A stretch of 39,272 nt of DNA. It comes from DASQEH01 sp038239485. Lineage in GTDB: Bacteria > Actinomycetota > Actinomycetes > Propionibacteriales > Nocardioidaceae. A program made the translations under genes and the position numbers. The stretch is from NCBI GenBank assembly GCA_038239485.1, contig JBBSET010000037.1, positions 1 to 39,272 on the forward strand, read 5' to 3'. A model generated the notes under the pieces. It made no database searches, had not been told where the DNA came from, and worked only from the letters and a program-made list of their open reading frames with translations. Of the stretch, positions 24,038 to 32,303 are shown piece by piece; the stretch's first letter is position 1, and each line of letters begins with the position of its first letter.

Positions 24038-24056
24038 GCCGTCCTGTGAGGCGGGC
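24038..24056 (+). promoter_or_regulatory. Candidate PyrR-binding RNA hairpin in the pyr leader
   Basis: GTCCTGTGAGGC (24041-24052) fits the PyrR anti-antiterminator loop consensus ARUCCNGNGAGGYU at all its central positions (RUCCNGNGAGGY). It can fold as a small bulged hairpin (GCC 24038-24040 with GGC 24054-24056, CC 24043-24044 with GG 24050-24051, loop TGTGA). The Shine-Dalgarno AAGGGGG (24057-24063) begins at the next base. PyrR-UMP binding here would be expected to hinder ribosome loading, as described for mycobacterial pyr leaders. No terminator hairpin with a T-run follows, so translational rather than transcriptional control is favoured. Confidence 0.55.
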
Positions 24057-24073
24057 AAGGGGGTCGTAGGGCT

Positions 24074-24652
24074 TTGCCTACTACTGAGAGTAGTTACCCA
24101 TCCGCGGTGATTTCACGCGCCGTGCTGGATTCCTCCGACATTTCTCGTGCGCTGACGAGGATCGCTCACGAAGTCCTGGAGCGCAACAAGGGCCACCGCG
24201 ACGTCGTGCTGCTGGGCATCCCGCGGCGCGGCGTGCCACTGGCTGCTCGGATCGCGACCGTGATGGCGACGGTGGAGGGCTCGCCGGTGGCCTTCGGCTC
24301 GCTCGACATCACGATGTACCGCGACGACCTGCGGCTCAAACCCGCTCGCGCGCTCAAGGCGACCCAGATCCCGCCGACGGGAATCGACGACCTGGTTGTC
24401 GTCCTCGTCGACGACGTCCTCTACAGCGGACGTACGGTGCGTGCCGCCCTCGACGCGCTGACCGACCTCGGCCGACCCCGCGCCGTCCAGCTGGCGGTGC
24501 TGGTCGACCGGGGCCATCGTGAGCTGCCGATCAGGGCGGACTATGTCGGCAAGAACCTGCCCACCTCGAGCTCGGAGACCGTTCGCGTCAGCGTGAAGGA
24601 GTACGACGACGAGGACGCCGTCAGGATCTCCGGGGAAGGCGTGCGCCGATGA
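24074..24652 (+). CDS. pyrR: PyrR, bifunctional pyr operon regulator / uracil phosphoribosyltransferase
   Basis: UMP-sensing RNA-binding attenuation protein that also has UPRTase activity. 192 residues from TTG 24074. Motifs are LTRIAHEVLERNKG, VVLLGIPRRGVPLA, SLDITMYRDDL, the PRPP-binding loop VVLVDDVLYSGRTVRAALDAL, and QLAVLVDRGHRELPIRADYVGKNLPTS. TTG 24074 is supported by AAGGGGG ten bases upstream and by its distance from the predicted promoter. GTG 24107 would give a shorter N-terminus (MISRAVLDSSD) and is a real alternative. First gene of the pyrimidine operon; it overlaps pyrB by four bases (ATGA). Confidence 0.93.
   Translation: MPTTESSYPSAVISRAVLDSSDISRALTRIAHEVLERNKGHRDVVLLGIPRRGVPLAARIATVMATVEGSPVAFGSLDITMYRDDLRLKPARALKATQIPPTGIDDLVVVLVDDVLYSGRTVRAALDALTDLGRPRAVQLAVLVDRGHRELPIRADYVGKNLPTSSSETVRVSVKEYDDEDAVRISGEGVRR
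24080..24094 (+). promoter_or_regulatory. Palindrome ACTACT-GAG-AGTAGT, second copy of the bldD-promoter motif
   Basis: Perfect 6-bp inverted repeat with a 3-bp centre. Its ACTGAGAGTAGT (24083-24094) differs from the motif over the bldD promoter only at the central W position. It also matches six of nine fixed BldD-consensus positions. It falls in codons 3-7 of pyrR if TTG 24074 is the start, or just upstream if GTG 24107 is. A second operator or a transcription roadblock is possible; unproven. Confidence 0.4.
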
Positions 24653-25602
24653 AGCACCATCTGCTCTCCAGCTCCGACCTGTCGCGCGACGACGCGCTGC
24701 TGATCCTCGATACCGCCGCGGAGCTCCGCTCGGTGGTGGACCGGCCCATCAAGAAGCTGCCGACGCTGCGCGGACGCACGGTGGTCAACCTCTTCTTCGA
24801 GGACTCGACCCGGACGCGGATCTCGTTCGAGGCGGCCGCCAAGAGGTTGAGCGCTGACGTGATCAACTTCTCCGCCAAGGGCTCCAGCGTGTCGAAGGGC
24901 GAGAGCCTCAAGGACACCGCGCTGACGCTCGAGGCGATGGGGGCCGACGCGGTGGTCATCCGCCACGGCTCGTCCGGAGCCCCGCACCGGCTGGCCACCA
25001 GCGGCTGGGTCCGCTCCAGCGTGGTCAACGCCGGCGACGGGACCCACGAGCACCCCACCCAGGCGCTGCTCGACGCCTTCACCATGCGGCGTCACCTCGG
25101 GGATCTCGAAGGCCGGCGGGTCACCATCGTCGGCGACGTCCTGCACAGCCGGGTGGCGAGGTCGAACGCGCTGCTCCTCAGCACCCTCGGCGCCGAGGTC
25201 ACCCTGGTGGCGCCCCCGACGCTGCTGCCCGTCGGGATCTCGGCCTGGCCGGTCGAGACGTCGTACGACCTGGACAAGGCACTCGAGAAGACCGACGTGG
25301 TGATGATGCTCAGGGTCCAGAACGAGCGGATGAACGCATCGTTCTTCCCGAGCGCCCGCGAGTACAGCCGGCGCTACGGCCTGGACGACCGACGGTTCGC
25401 GCGCCTTCCCGACCATGCCATCGTGATGCACCCGGGCCCGATGAACCGCGGGATGGAGATCTCGGCGAATGTCGCCGACTCGGCGCGCTCGGTCATCGTC
25501 GAGCAGGTGACGAACGGGGTCGCGGTGCGGATGGCCGTCCTCTATCTCCTGATGAGCGGGAGCGACGAGGGCTCCACGACGGAGCAGGAGCTCAGCGTAT
25601 GA
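24649..25602 (+). CDS. pyrB: Aspartate carbamoyltransferase catalytic subunit
   Basis: Condenses carbamoyl phosphate with aspartate. 317 residues: the carbamoyl-phosphate-binding FFEDSTRTRISFE (about 48-60), the active-site lysine loop NFSAKGSSVSKGES, HPTQALLDAF (about 134), GDVLHSRVARSN, and HPGPMNRGMEIS (about 261). No pyrI regulatory subunit is nearby. A pyrC gene follows directly, so a DHOase-ATCase complex of the non-regulated type is possible (inference). ATGA overlaps join it to pyrR upstream and pyrC downstream. Confidence 0.97.
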   Translation: MKHHLLSSSDLSRDDALLILDTAAELRSVVDRPIKKLPTLRGRTVVNLFFEDSTRTRISFEAAAKRLSADVINFSAKGSSVSKGESLKDTALTLEAMGADAVVIRHGSSGAPHRLATSGWVRSSVVNAGDGTHEHPTQALLDAFTMRRHLGDLEGRRVTIVGDVLHSRVARSNALLLSTLGAEVTLVAPPTLLPVGISAWPVETSYDLDKALEKTDVVMMLRVQNERMNASFFPSAREYSRRYGLDDRRFARLPDHAIVMHPGPMNRGMEISANVADSARSVIVEQVTNGVAVRMAVLYLLMSGSDEGSTTEQELSV

Positions 25603-26879
25603 CGTCCTACCTGCTCCGCGGCGTGAGCGTGATGGGCGCGGCGCCGTCGGACCTGCTCCTGCACGAGGGCCGGATCGCCGAGGCGGCAGATGCTCCGAGC
25701 CACGTGGTCACCGTCGACGTCGCCGGCCTGGTCGCCCTGCCCGGACTGGTCGACCTGCACACCCACCTTCGCGAGCCCGGCCGCGAGGACGCCGAGACCG
25801 TCGACACCGGTTCGCGGGCCGCGGCGATGGGCGGGTTCACCGCCGTGCACGCGATGGCCAACACCGACCCGGTCGCCGACACCGCCGGTGTCGTCGAGCA
25901 GGTCTGGCATCTCGGCCAGGCCGCCGGCTACTGCGACGTACGGCCGGTCGGTGCCGTCACGGTCGGGCTGAGGGGCCAGCAGCTGGCCGAGCTCGGTGCG
26001 ATGGCCGACTCCGACGCACGGGTCCGGGTCTTCTCCGACGACGGCATCTGTGTCTCCGACGCCGTCCTGATGAGGCGTGCCCTCGAGTACGTCAAGGCCT
26101 TCGACGGCGTCATCGCTCAGCACTCGCAGGAGCCGCGGCTCACCGAGGGCGCGCAGATGAACGAGGGCACGATGTCCGGCATCTTGGGGATGCGCGGCTG
26201 GCCCGCCGTTGCCGAGGAGGCGATCATCGCGCGTGACTGCCTGCTGGCCGGGCATGTCGGGTCGCGGCTGCACATCTGCCACGTCTCCACGGCCGGCTCG
26301 GTCGAGCTGGTCCGTTGGGCGAAGAGCAAGGGCTGGAACGTCACCGCCGAGGTCACCCCCCACCACCTGCTGCTCACCGACGAGCTCGCGGCGACGTACG
26401 ACCCGATCTACAAGGTCAACCCCCCGCTGCGGACGGCTGATGATGTCGAGGCCCTGAGAGCCGGTCTGGCCGACGGGACCATCGACTGCGTCGCCACCGA
26501 CCACGCCCCTCATCCGACCGAGGACAAGGAGTGCGAGTGGGGAGCGGCGGCGATGGGGATGCTGGGCCTGGAGACGGCTCTGAGCGTCGTCCAGCACACC
26601 ATGGTCGAGACGGGCCTTCTCGACTGGGCCGGTGTGGCCGACAGGATGTCGGTACGCCCGGCGCGGATCGGCAGGGTCGACTCCCACGGCCGGCCGCTGC
26701 AGCTCGGTGCGCCCGCCCATGTCACCCTGGTCGACACGTCGACGAGCCGGGTGGTCGACCGGCTGCAGACGGAGTCGCTGTCGCGCAACACCCCGTTCGA
26801 CGGCATGGAGCTCCCGGGGTCGGTGGTCGCGACGTTCCTCGCCGGCCGCCCCACGGTTCTGGACGGGAAGCTCCAGTGA
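25599..26879 (+). CDS. pyrC: Dihydroorotase, class I
   Basis: Zinc amidohydrolase that closes carbamoyl-aspartate to dihydroorotate. 426 residues: metal-binding DLHTHLREPG (about 51-60), the GGFTAVHAMANTDP segment, SDDGICVSD, CHVSTAGSVELVR with a metal His, EVTPHHLLLTDE, and ATDHAPHPTEDKE with the catalytic Asp. The C-terminal strand region VTLVDTSTSRVV and SRNTPFDGMELPG is typical of class I enzymes. It starts at ATG 25599 overlapping pyrB and ends overlapping the GTG of carA. Confidence 0.97.
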   Translation: MTSYLLRGVSVMGAAPSDLLLHEGRIAEAADAPSHVVTVDVAGLVALPGLVDLHTHLREPGREDAETVDTGSRAAAMGGFTAVHAMANTDPVADTAGVVEQVWHLGQAAGYCDVRPVGAVTVGLRGQQLAELGAMADSDARVRVFSDDGICVSDAVLMRRALEYVKAFDGVIAQHSQEPRLTEGAQMNEGTMSGILGMRGWPAVAEEAIIARDCLLAGHVGSRLHICHVSTAGSVELVRWAKSKGWNVTAEVTPHHLLLTDELAATYDPIYKVNPPLRTADDVEALRAGLADGTIDCVATDHAPHPTEDKECEWGAAAMGMLGLETALSVVQHTMVETGLLDWAGVADRMSVRPARIGRVDSHGRPLQLGAPAHVTLVDTSTSRVVDRLQTESLSRNTPFDGMELPGSVVATFLAGRPTVLDGKLQ

Positions 26880-28039
26880 CCGCGCCGACGCCGGCGCTAC
26901 TGGTTCTGGAGGACGGCCGTACCTTTCGCGGCGAGGGCTTCGGCGCGCCCGGCGAGACGATCGGCGAGGCGGTGTTCTCGACCGGGATGACCGGCTACCA
27001 GGAGACGTTGACCGACCCGTCGTACCACCGCCAGGTCGTCATCATGACGGCGCCCCACGTCGGCAACACAGGCGTCAACCTCGAGGACTCCGAGTCGGCG
27101 CGGATCTGGGTCGCCGGGTACGTCGTGCGCGACCCGGCCCGGATAGCGAGCAGCTGGCGCGCCACCGGCACGCTCGACGACGAGCTGGCCGCCCAGGGTG
27201 TCGTCGGCATCAGCGGGGTCGACACGCGCGCGCTCACCCGGCATCTGCGGGAACGGGGCGCGATGCGGGTCGGGATCTCCACCTCGGAGACCGACGTGGC
27301 CCGGTTGCTCGACCGGGTGCGCCGGGCGCCGGAGATGGCTGGCGCATCGCTGGCCGGCGATGTCAGCACGGATGCGGCGTACACCGTGCCGGCGGTCGGC
27401 AGGCAGAGGTTCCGGGTCGTCGCCGTCGACCTCGGGATCAAGGCGATGACGCCCGTCCAGCTGGCCGCGCGTGGAGTCGAGGTGGTGGTCGTTCCGTCAG
27501 CGGCGAGGCTCGACGAGGTGCTTGCGGTCGACGCCGACGGGGTCTTCTTCTCCAACGGCCCGGGGGACCCTGCCGCATCCGGCCACCAGGTCGGCGTGCT
27601 CCGCGGCGTGCTGGCCGAGGGCCTGCCCTACTTCGGGATCTGCTTGGGCAACCAGCTGTTCGGTCGCGCGCTGGGGTTGGCTACCTACAAGCTGAAGTAC
27701 GGCCATCACGGCATCAACCAGCCCGTCCTCGACCTGACGACCGGCAAGGTCGAGGTGACCGCCCACAACCACGGCTTCGCGGTCGGCTGGCCGGGCCACG
27801 AAGGTGGGGACAGCTCGGTGGCATGGCCGAGGGCTGGTGAACGCAACGAGCCCGGTGAGACGCCATACGGGCCCGCCGAGGTGACGCACATCTGCCTCAA
27901 CGACGGTGTCGTGGAGGGTCTGCGGCTGGTCGACGCACCGGCGTTCAGCGTCCAGTACCACCCGGAGGCGGCAGCGGGCCCTCACGACGCGAGCTACCTG
28001 TTCGACCGGTTCGTCGAGCTGATGGAGGCGAGCGCCTGA
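26876..28039 (+). CDS. carA: Carbamoyl-phosphate synthase small (glutaminase) subunit
   Basis: Supplies ammonia from glutamine to CarB. 387 residues: the N-terminal CPSase small-chain domain (FSTGMTGYQETLTDPSYHRQ, HVGNTGVNLED, GISGVDTRALTRHLRE) and a C-terminal class I glutamine amidotransferase domain. The nucleophile is in YFGICLGNQL (about 251-260) and the His-Glu pair in VQYHPEA (about 358). The catalytic triad is intact. The start is GTG 26876, overlapping the pyrC stop; the longer upstream open frame is a shadow of pyrC. One-base overlap with carB (TGATG). Confidence 0.97.
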   Translation: MTAPTPALLVLEDGRTFRGEGFGAPGETIGEAVFSTGMTGYQETLTDPSYHRQVVIMTAPHVGNTGVNLEDSESARIWVAGYVVRDPARIASSWRATGTLDDELAAQGVVGISGVDTRALTRHLRERGAMRVGISTSETDVARLLDRVRRAPEMAGASLAGDVSTDAAYTVPAVGRQRFRVVAVDLGIKAMTPVQLAARGVEVVVVPSAARLDEVLAVDADGVFFSNGPGDPAASGHQVGVLRGVLAEGLPYFGICLGNQLFGRALGLATYKLKYGHHGINQPVLDLTTGKVEVTAHNHGFAVGWPGHEGGDSSVAWPRAGERNEPGETPYGPAEVTHICLNDGVVEGLRLVDAPAFSVQYHPEAAAGPHDASYLFDRFVELMEASA

Positions 28040-31000
28040 TGGGACGCAGGACCGACATCGCCTCCGTGCTGGTCATCGGGTCCGGGCCGATCGTTATCGG
28101 CCAGGCCTGCGAGTTCGACTACTCCGGCACCCAGGCCTGCCGGGTGCTCAAGGCCGAGGGTCTCCGGGTCGTCCTCGTCAACTCCAACCCGGCCACGATC
28201 ATGACCGACCCTGAGATGGCCGACGCGACGTACATCGAGCCGATCACGCCGGAGTTCGTGGCGAAGGTGATCGAGAAGGAGCGCCCCGACGCCCTGCTGG
28301 CGACCCTCGGCGGGCAGACCGCGCTCAACACGGCAGTGGCGCTGGCTCGCGACGGCGTGCTCGACAAGTTCGAGGTCGAGCTGATCGGAGCCTCGATCGA
28401 GGCGATCGAGGCCGGCGAGAACCGCCAGACGTTCAAGGGCATCGTGGAGTCGCTCGGGGGTGAGGTCGCCACCAGCTTCGTCTGCCACTCGATGGCCGAC
28501 TGCCTTGCCGCGTCGGAGCACCTCGGCTTCCCCGTCATCGTCCGGCCGTCGTTCACCATGGGCGGAGTCGGCTCGGGGATGGCGTACGACGCCGGCGGCC
28601 TTCGCCGGATCGCCGGAGCCGGGCTCGACGCGAGCCCGACCACGGAGGTCCTGCTGGAGGAGTCGATCCTCGGCTGGAAGGAGTACGAGCTGGAGGTGAT
28701 GCGCGACGGCCACGACAACGCGGTCATCGTCTGCTCCATCGAGAACCTCGACCCGATGGGGGTCCACACCGGCGACTCGATCACCGTCGCACCGGCCATG
28801 ACGCTGACGGACCGCGAGTTCCAAGCCATGCGCGATATGGCCATCGACGTGATCCGTGCGGTCGGGGTGGAGACCGGCGGCTGCAACATCCAGTTCGCGA
28901 TCGACCCGGCCACCGGCCGGATGATCGTGATCGAGATGAACCCGCGGGTATCGCGCTCGAGCGCCCTGGCGTCGAAGGCGACCGGCTTCCCGATCGCGAA
29001 GTTCGCTGCCCTGGTGGCCATCGGGTACTCCCTCGACGAGATCCCCAACGACATCACCAGGGAGACGCCCGCCAGCTTCGAGCCAACCCTGGACTACGTC
29101 GTCGTCAAGGTGCCGAGGTTCGCTTTCGAGAAGTTCCCGGCCGCCGACCCGGTCCTCACCACCCACATGAAGAGCGTCGGCGAGGCGATGGCGATCGGCC
29201 GGAGCTTCACCGAGGCGCTGCAGAAGGCGCTGCGCTCGCTGGAGAGCGACAATGCCGTCTTCGACTTCTCCGGATCGCACGAGATCGGGCGCCGGCGCCA
29301 CAGTCGCCGAACCGACGATCCGACCCTCCTGGACCGGCGGCTCAGCGATATCGAGAGCCCGCGCGACGGGCGGCTCCGCAAGGTGATGCAGGCGATCCGC
29401 TTCGGAGCGACCCCCGAACAGATCAACATCGCGACGTCGATCGACCCTTGGTTCGTCGACCAGCTGTTCTTGATCTCCGAGGTCGCGGACGAGATCGGCG
29501 CGGCCGAGGAGCTGACGCCGCACCTCCTGCGACACGCCAAGCGCCACGGCTTCTCCGACGCGCAGATCGGCCAGATCCGGGGCATGAGCGCCGATGTGGT
29601 CCGCGGGGTCAGGCACGCGCTGGGGATCCGGCCGGTCTACAAGACCGTCGACACCTGCGCCGCCGAGTTCGCCGCGCTGACGCCTTACCACTACTCGACC
29701 TACGACGAGGAGACCGAAGTCCGACCGCGTACCAAGCCTGCCGTCCTCATCCTCGGCAGCGGTCCGAACCGGATCGGGCAGGGCATCGAGTTCGACTACT
29801 CCTGCGTGCACGCCTCGATGGCGCTGTCGGAGGTCGGATACGAGACCGTGATGGTCAACTGCAACCCCGAGACGGTGTCGACCGACTACGACACGTCGGA
29901 CCGGCTGTACTTCGAGCCGCTGACGCTGGAGGACGTGCTCGAGGTGGTGGCCGCCGAGACAGCCGCCGGACCCGTGGCGGGAGTGATCGTCCAGCTCGGA
30001 GGCCAGACGCCGCTCGGACTCGCCGAAGGGCTCGCTGCGGCGGGCGTCCCGATCGTCGGCACCAGCCCGGCGGCCATCCACCTGGCCGAGGACCGCGGCG
30101 CCTTCGGCCACGTCCTTGCCGCGGCCGGCCTGCCGGCACCCAAGCACGGCACCGCGACCTCGTTCGTCGAGGCCAAGGCGATCTCGGACGAGATCGGCTT
30201 CCCGGTGCTGGTCCGGCCGTCGTACGTCCTCGGCGGCCGGGGGATGGAGATCGTCTACGACGACCGGGCGCTACGCGCCTACATCGAGCGCGCGACCGAG
30301 ATCTCGCCGCGTCATCCGGTCCTGGTCGACCGGTTCCTCGACGACGCGATCGAGGTCGACGTCGACGCCCTGTACGACGGCGAGGAGCTCTACCTCGGCG
30401 GCGTCATGGAGCACATCGAAGAGGCTGGGATCCACTCCGGCGACTCCGCGTGCGTGCTGCCCCCCATCACGCTCGGCCGCGAGGACATCGACCGGATCCG
30501 TACCTCGACCCGGGCGATCGCCGACGGCGTCGGGGTGCGCGGCCTGATCAACATCCAGTTCGCGGTCGCCTCCGACGTGCTGTACGTGCTCGAGGCCAAC
30601 CCGCGCGCGTCGCGGACGGTGCCCTTCGTGTCGAAGGCCACCGCCACGCCGCTGGCCAAGGCGGCGGCCCGGATCATGCTCGGCGAGTCCGTCGCGGGGC
30701 TGCGGGTGGCCGGGGTACTCCCGGCTAGTGGCGACGGCGCGGACATGCCGGACTCGAGGCCGGTCGCCGTCAAGGAGGCGGTGATGCCCTTCAACCGGTT
30801 CCGGATGCCCGACGGTCAGAACGTCGACACCGTGCTCGGCCCCGAGATGCGCTCCACCGGTGAGGTGATGGGCCTCGACGCGACCTTCGGCATCGCGTTC
30901 GCGAAAGCGCAGACAGCCGCGTTCGGGGGTCTCCCCACGCATGGGCGGGTTTTCGTCTCGGTCGCCAACCGCGACAAGCGGCACATGATCTTCCCGGTCA

Positions 31001-31422
31001 AGCGGCTCGCCGACCTCGGGTTCGAGATCCTCGCCACTGAGGGGACCGCGGCAGTGCTCCGCCGCAACGGGGTGTCTGCCGTCGTCGTCCGCAAGCACAC
31101 CGAAGGGGTCGGGCCGCACGGCGAGCCCACGATCGTCGGGCGCATCCTCGCCGGCGAGGTCGACATGGTGATCAACACGCCGTTCGGCACCACGTCGGGG
31201 GGCTCACCACGCGTCGACGGCTATGAGATCCGGACCGCGTCGGTGGCCACCAGCATCCCGTGCATCACGACCATCCAGGGGCTCGCGGCGACCGTACAGG
31301 GGATCGAGGCGCTGCTGTCGGGCAGCCTCGAGGTCCGGTCGCTGCAGAGCTGGGCGTCGGAAGGGTCGACGGTGCCGGCGGGGTCAACCACGACGCCGAG
31401 CCCGGACGTGGCAGCGACATGA
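28039..31422 (+). CDS. carB: Carbamoyl-phosphate synthase large subunit
   Basis: Makes carbamoyl phosphate from bicarbonate, ammonia and two ATP for pyrimidine and arginine synthesis. 1127 residues, slightly longer than the usual 1070-1110. The protein has two homologous ATP-grasp halves: the first from GSGPIVIGQACEFDYSG near the N-terminus, the second from GSGPNRIGQGIEFDYS at about residue 570. A C-terminal MGS-like allosteric domain (from about 970) ends with NTPFGTTSGGSPRVDGYEIR. The last 30 residues (Gly/Ser/Thr/Pro-rich) extend past the fold. The MGS domain is where UMP inhibits the enzyme in relatives. ATGA overlap with pyrK. Confidence 0.98.
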   Translation: MGRRTDIASVLVIGSGPIVIGQACEFDYSGTQACRVLKAEGLRVVLVNSNPATIMTDPEMADATYIEPITPEFVAKVIEKERPDALLATLGGQTALNTAVALARDGVLDKFEVELIGASIEAIEAGENRQTFKGIVESLGGEVATSFVCHSMADCLAASEHLGFPVIVRPSFTMGGVGSGMAYDAGGLRRIAGAGLDASPTTEVLLEESILGWKEYELEVMRDGHDNAVIVCSIENLDPMGVHTGDSITVAPAMTLTDREFQAMRDMAIDVIRAVGVETGGCNIQFAIDPATGRMIVIEMNPRVSRSSALASKATGFPIAKFAALVAIGYSLDEIPNDITRETPASFEPTLDYVVVKVPRFAFEKFPAADPVLTTHMKSVGEAMAIGRSFTEALQKALRSLESDNAVFDFSGSHEIGRRRHSRRTDDPTLLDRRLSDIESPRDGRLRKVMQAIRFGATPEQINIATSIDPWFVDQLFLISEVADEIGAAEELTPHLLRHAKRHGFSDAQIGQIRGMSADVVRGVRHALGIRPVYKTVDTCAAEFAALTPYHYSTYDEETEVRPRTKPAVLILGSGPNRIGQGIEFDYSCVHASMALSEVGYETVMVNCNPETVSTDYDTSDRLYFEPLTLEDVLEVVAAETAAGPVAGVIVQLGGQTPLGLAEGLAAAGVPIVGTSPAAIHLAEDRGAFGHVLAAAGLPAPKHGTATSFVEAKAISDEIGFPVLVRPSYVLGGRGMEIVYDDRALRAYIERATEISPRHPVLVDRFLDDAIEVDVDALYDGEELYLGGVMEHIEEAGIHSGDSACVLPPITLGREDIDRIRTSTRAIADGVGVRGLINIQFAVASDVLYVLEANPRASRTVPFVSKATATPLAKAAARIMLGESVAGLRVAGVLPASGDGADMPDSRPVAVKEAVMPFNRFRMPDGQNVDTVLGPEMRSTGEVMGLDATFGIAFAKAQTAAFGGLPTHGRVFVSVANRDKRHMIFPVKRLADLGFEILATEGTAAVLRRNGVSAVVVRKHTEGVGPHGEPTIVGRILAGEVDMVINTPFGTTSGGSPRVDGYEIRTASVATSIPCITTIQGLAATVQGIEALLSGSLEVRSLQSWASEGSTVPAGSTTTPSPDVAAT

Positions 31423-32303
31423 CGGAGCCGCCGACGTCGATGCCGAAGGGGCCGATCCAGGTCGACGGCGAGGTGTTCTCGATCAAACGCGTCGGCGACT
31501 ACCACCACCTGACGATCGTCGCCGACGGGATCGCGGAACGTTTCCGGCCCGGGAACTTCGTCGCTCTGGCCGTCGGCGGCGACACCTCGGCGACGCTGCT
31601 GAGGCGGGCCTTCTCGATCTACCGGGTCCGCCCGGCGGGTGTGTACGGAGGTACTGTCGAGATCGTCTTCGCCGCTCGCGGCGCCGGCACCCGATGGCTC
31701 GCCGGCCGCCATGCCCACGACCCGGTCAACGTGGTCGGCCCGCTCGGGCGCCCGTTCGCGTTGCCCAAGGAGCCGGTGGCCTGCGCGCTGGTCGGCGGCG
31801 GGTACGGCTCGGCTCCGCTGTTCGCGCTGGCCGAGAAGCTGCGCGAACGCCGGTGCGGCGTGCATATCGTGCTGGGCGCGGCGACCGAGTCGAGACTGTT
31901 CGGCGCGTTGGAGGCGAAACGGTCCGCGCAGTCGGTCACGGTGACGACCGTCGACGGCTCCGTCGGCATCGGTGGCCTCGTGACCGACCCGCTGCCGGCT
32001 CTGATCGCCCGGAACTCCGTCGAGGTCGTCTACTCCTGCGGGCCGATGCCCATGCTCGCCGCCGTCACCCGGGTGGCACACGCCAACGGGGCGTGGAGCC
32101 AGACCGCGGTGGAGGAGTCGATGGCATGTGGCATCGGGGTATGCATGACCTGCGTGCTCCCGGTCGTCGGGGACGACGGGGTGACCCGGATGGTCCGCTC
32201 GTGTGTGGAGGGCCCGGTCTTCGCTGGAGACAGAGTCCGCTGGGACAGCGTCGGCACGATACCGGCGGGAACCCTCGGGGCACCCGCGGCCGGGAGCCGT
32301 TGA
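31419..32303 (+). CDS. pyrK: Dihydroorotate dehydrogenase B, electron-transfer subunit
   Basis: FAD and 2Fe-2S subunit that passes electrons from the FMN of PyrD to NAD. 294 residues: a ferredoxin-reductase-type FAD domain with RRAFSIYRV (about 62-70), an NAD-binding domain starting CALVGGGYGSAPLFALAEKL, and SCGPMPML. The C-terminal cluster ligands are Cys237, Cys242, Cys245 and Cys262 (CGIGVCMTC plus RSCVEGPVF). All four ligands are present. Start ATG 31419 overlaps the carB stop; the stop overlaps pyrD by one base. The pairing with pyrD establishes a class 1B enzyme. Confidence 0.94.
   Translation: MTEPPTSMPKGPIQVDGEVFSIKRVGDYHHLTIVADGIAERFRPGNFVALAVGGDTSATLLRRAFSIYRVRPAGVYGGTVEIVFAARGAGTRWLAGRHAHDPVNVVGPLGRPFALPKEPVACALVGGGYGSAPLFALAEKLRERRCGVHIVLGAATESRLFGALEAKRSAQSVTVTTVDGSVGIGGLVTDPLPALIARNSVEVVYSCGPMPMLAAVTRVAHANGAWSQTAVEESMACGIGVCMTCVLPVVGDDGVTRMVRSCVEGPVFAGDRVRWDSVGTIPAGTLGAPAAGSR

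Noticed and set aside
24028..24073. Upstream extension of bldD from the in-frame ATG at 24027
   Set aside because: The BldD family starts at M-x-x-[DE]-YAK, and the extra 27 residues would be encoded by the promoter region; the GGGAAGGGA site supports ATG 23946.
27994..30147. Minus-strand open frame of 717 codons opposite carB
   Set aside because: Shadow of carB; sequence is rich in His/Asp/Arg/Gly without any fold signature.
31223..32302. Long 5' extension of the pyrD frame across pyrK
   Set aside because: Arg-rich nonsense-type composition in the pyrK region; pyrK has all four Fe-S cysteines, so this frame is not translated there.
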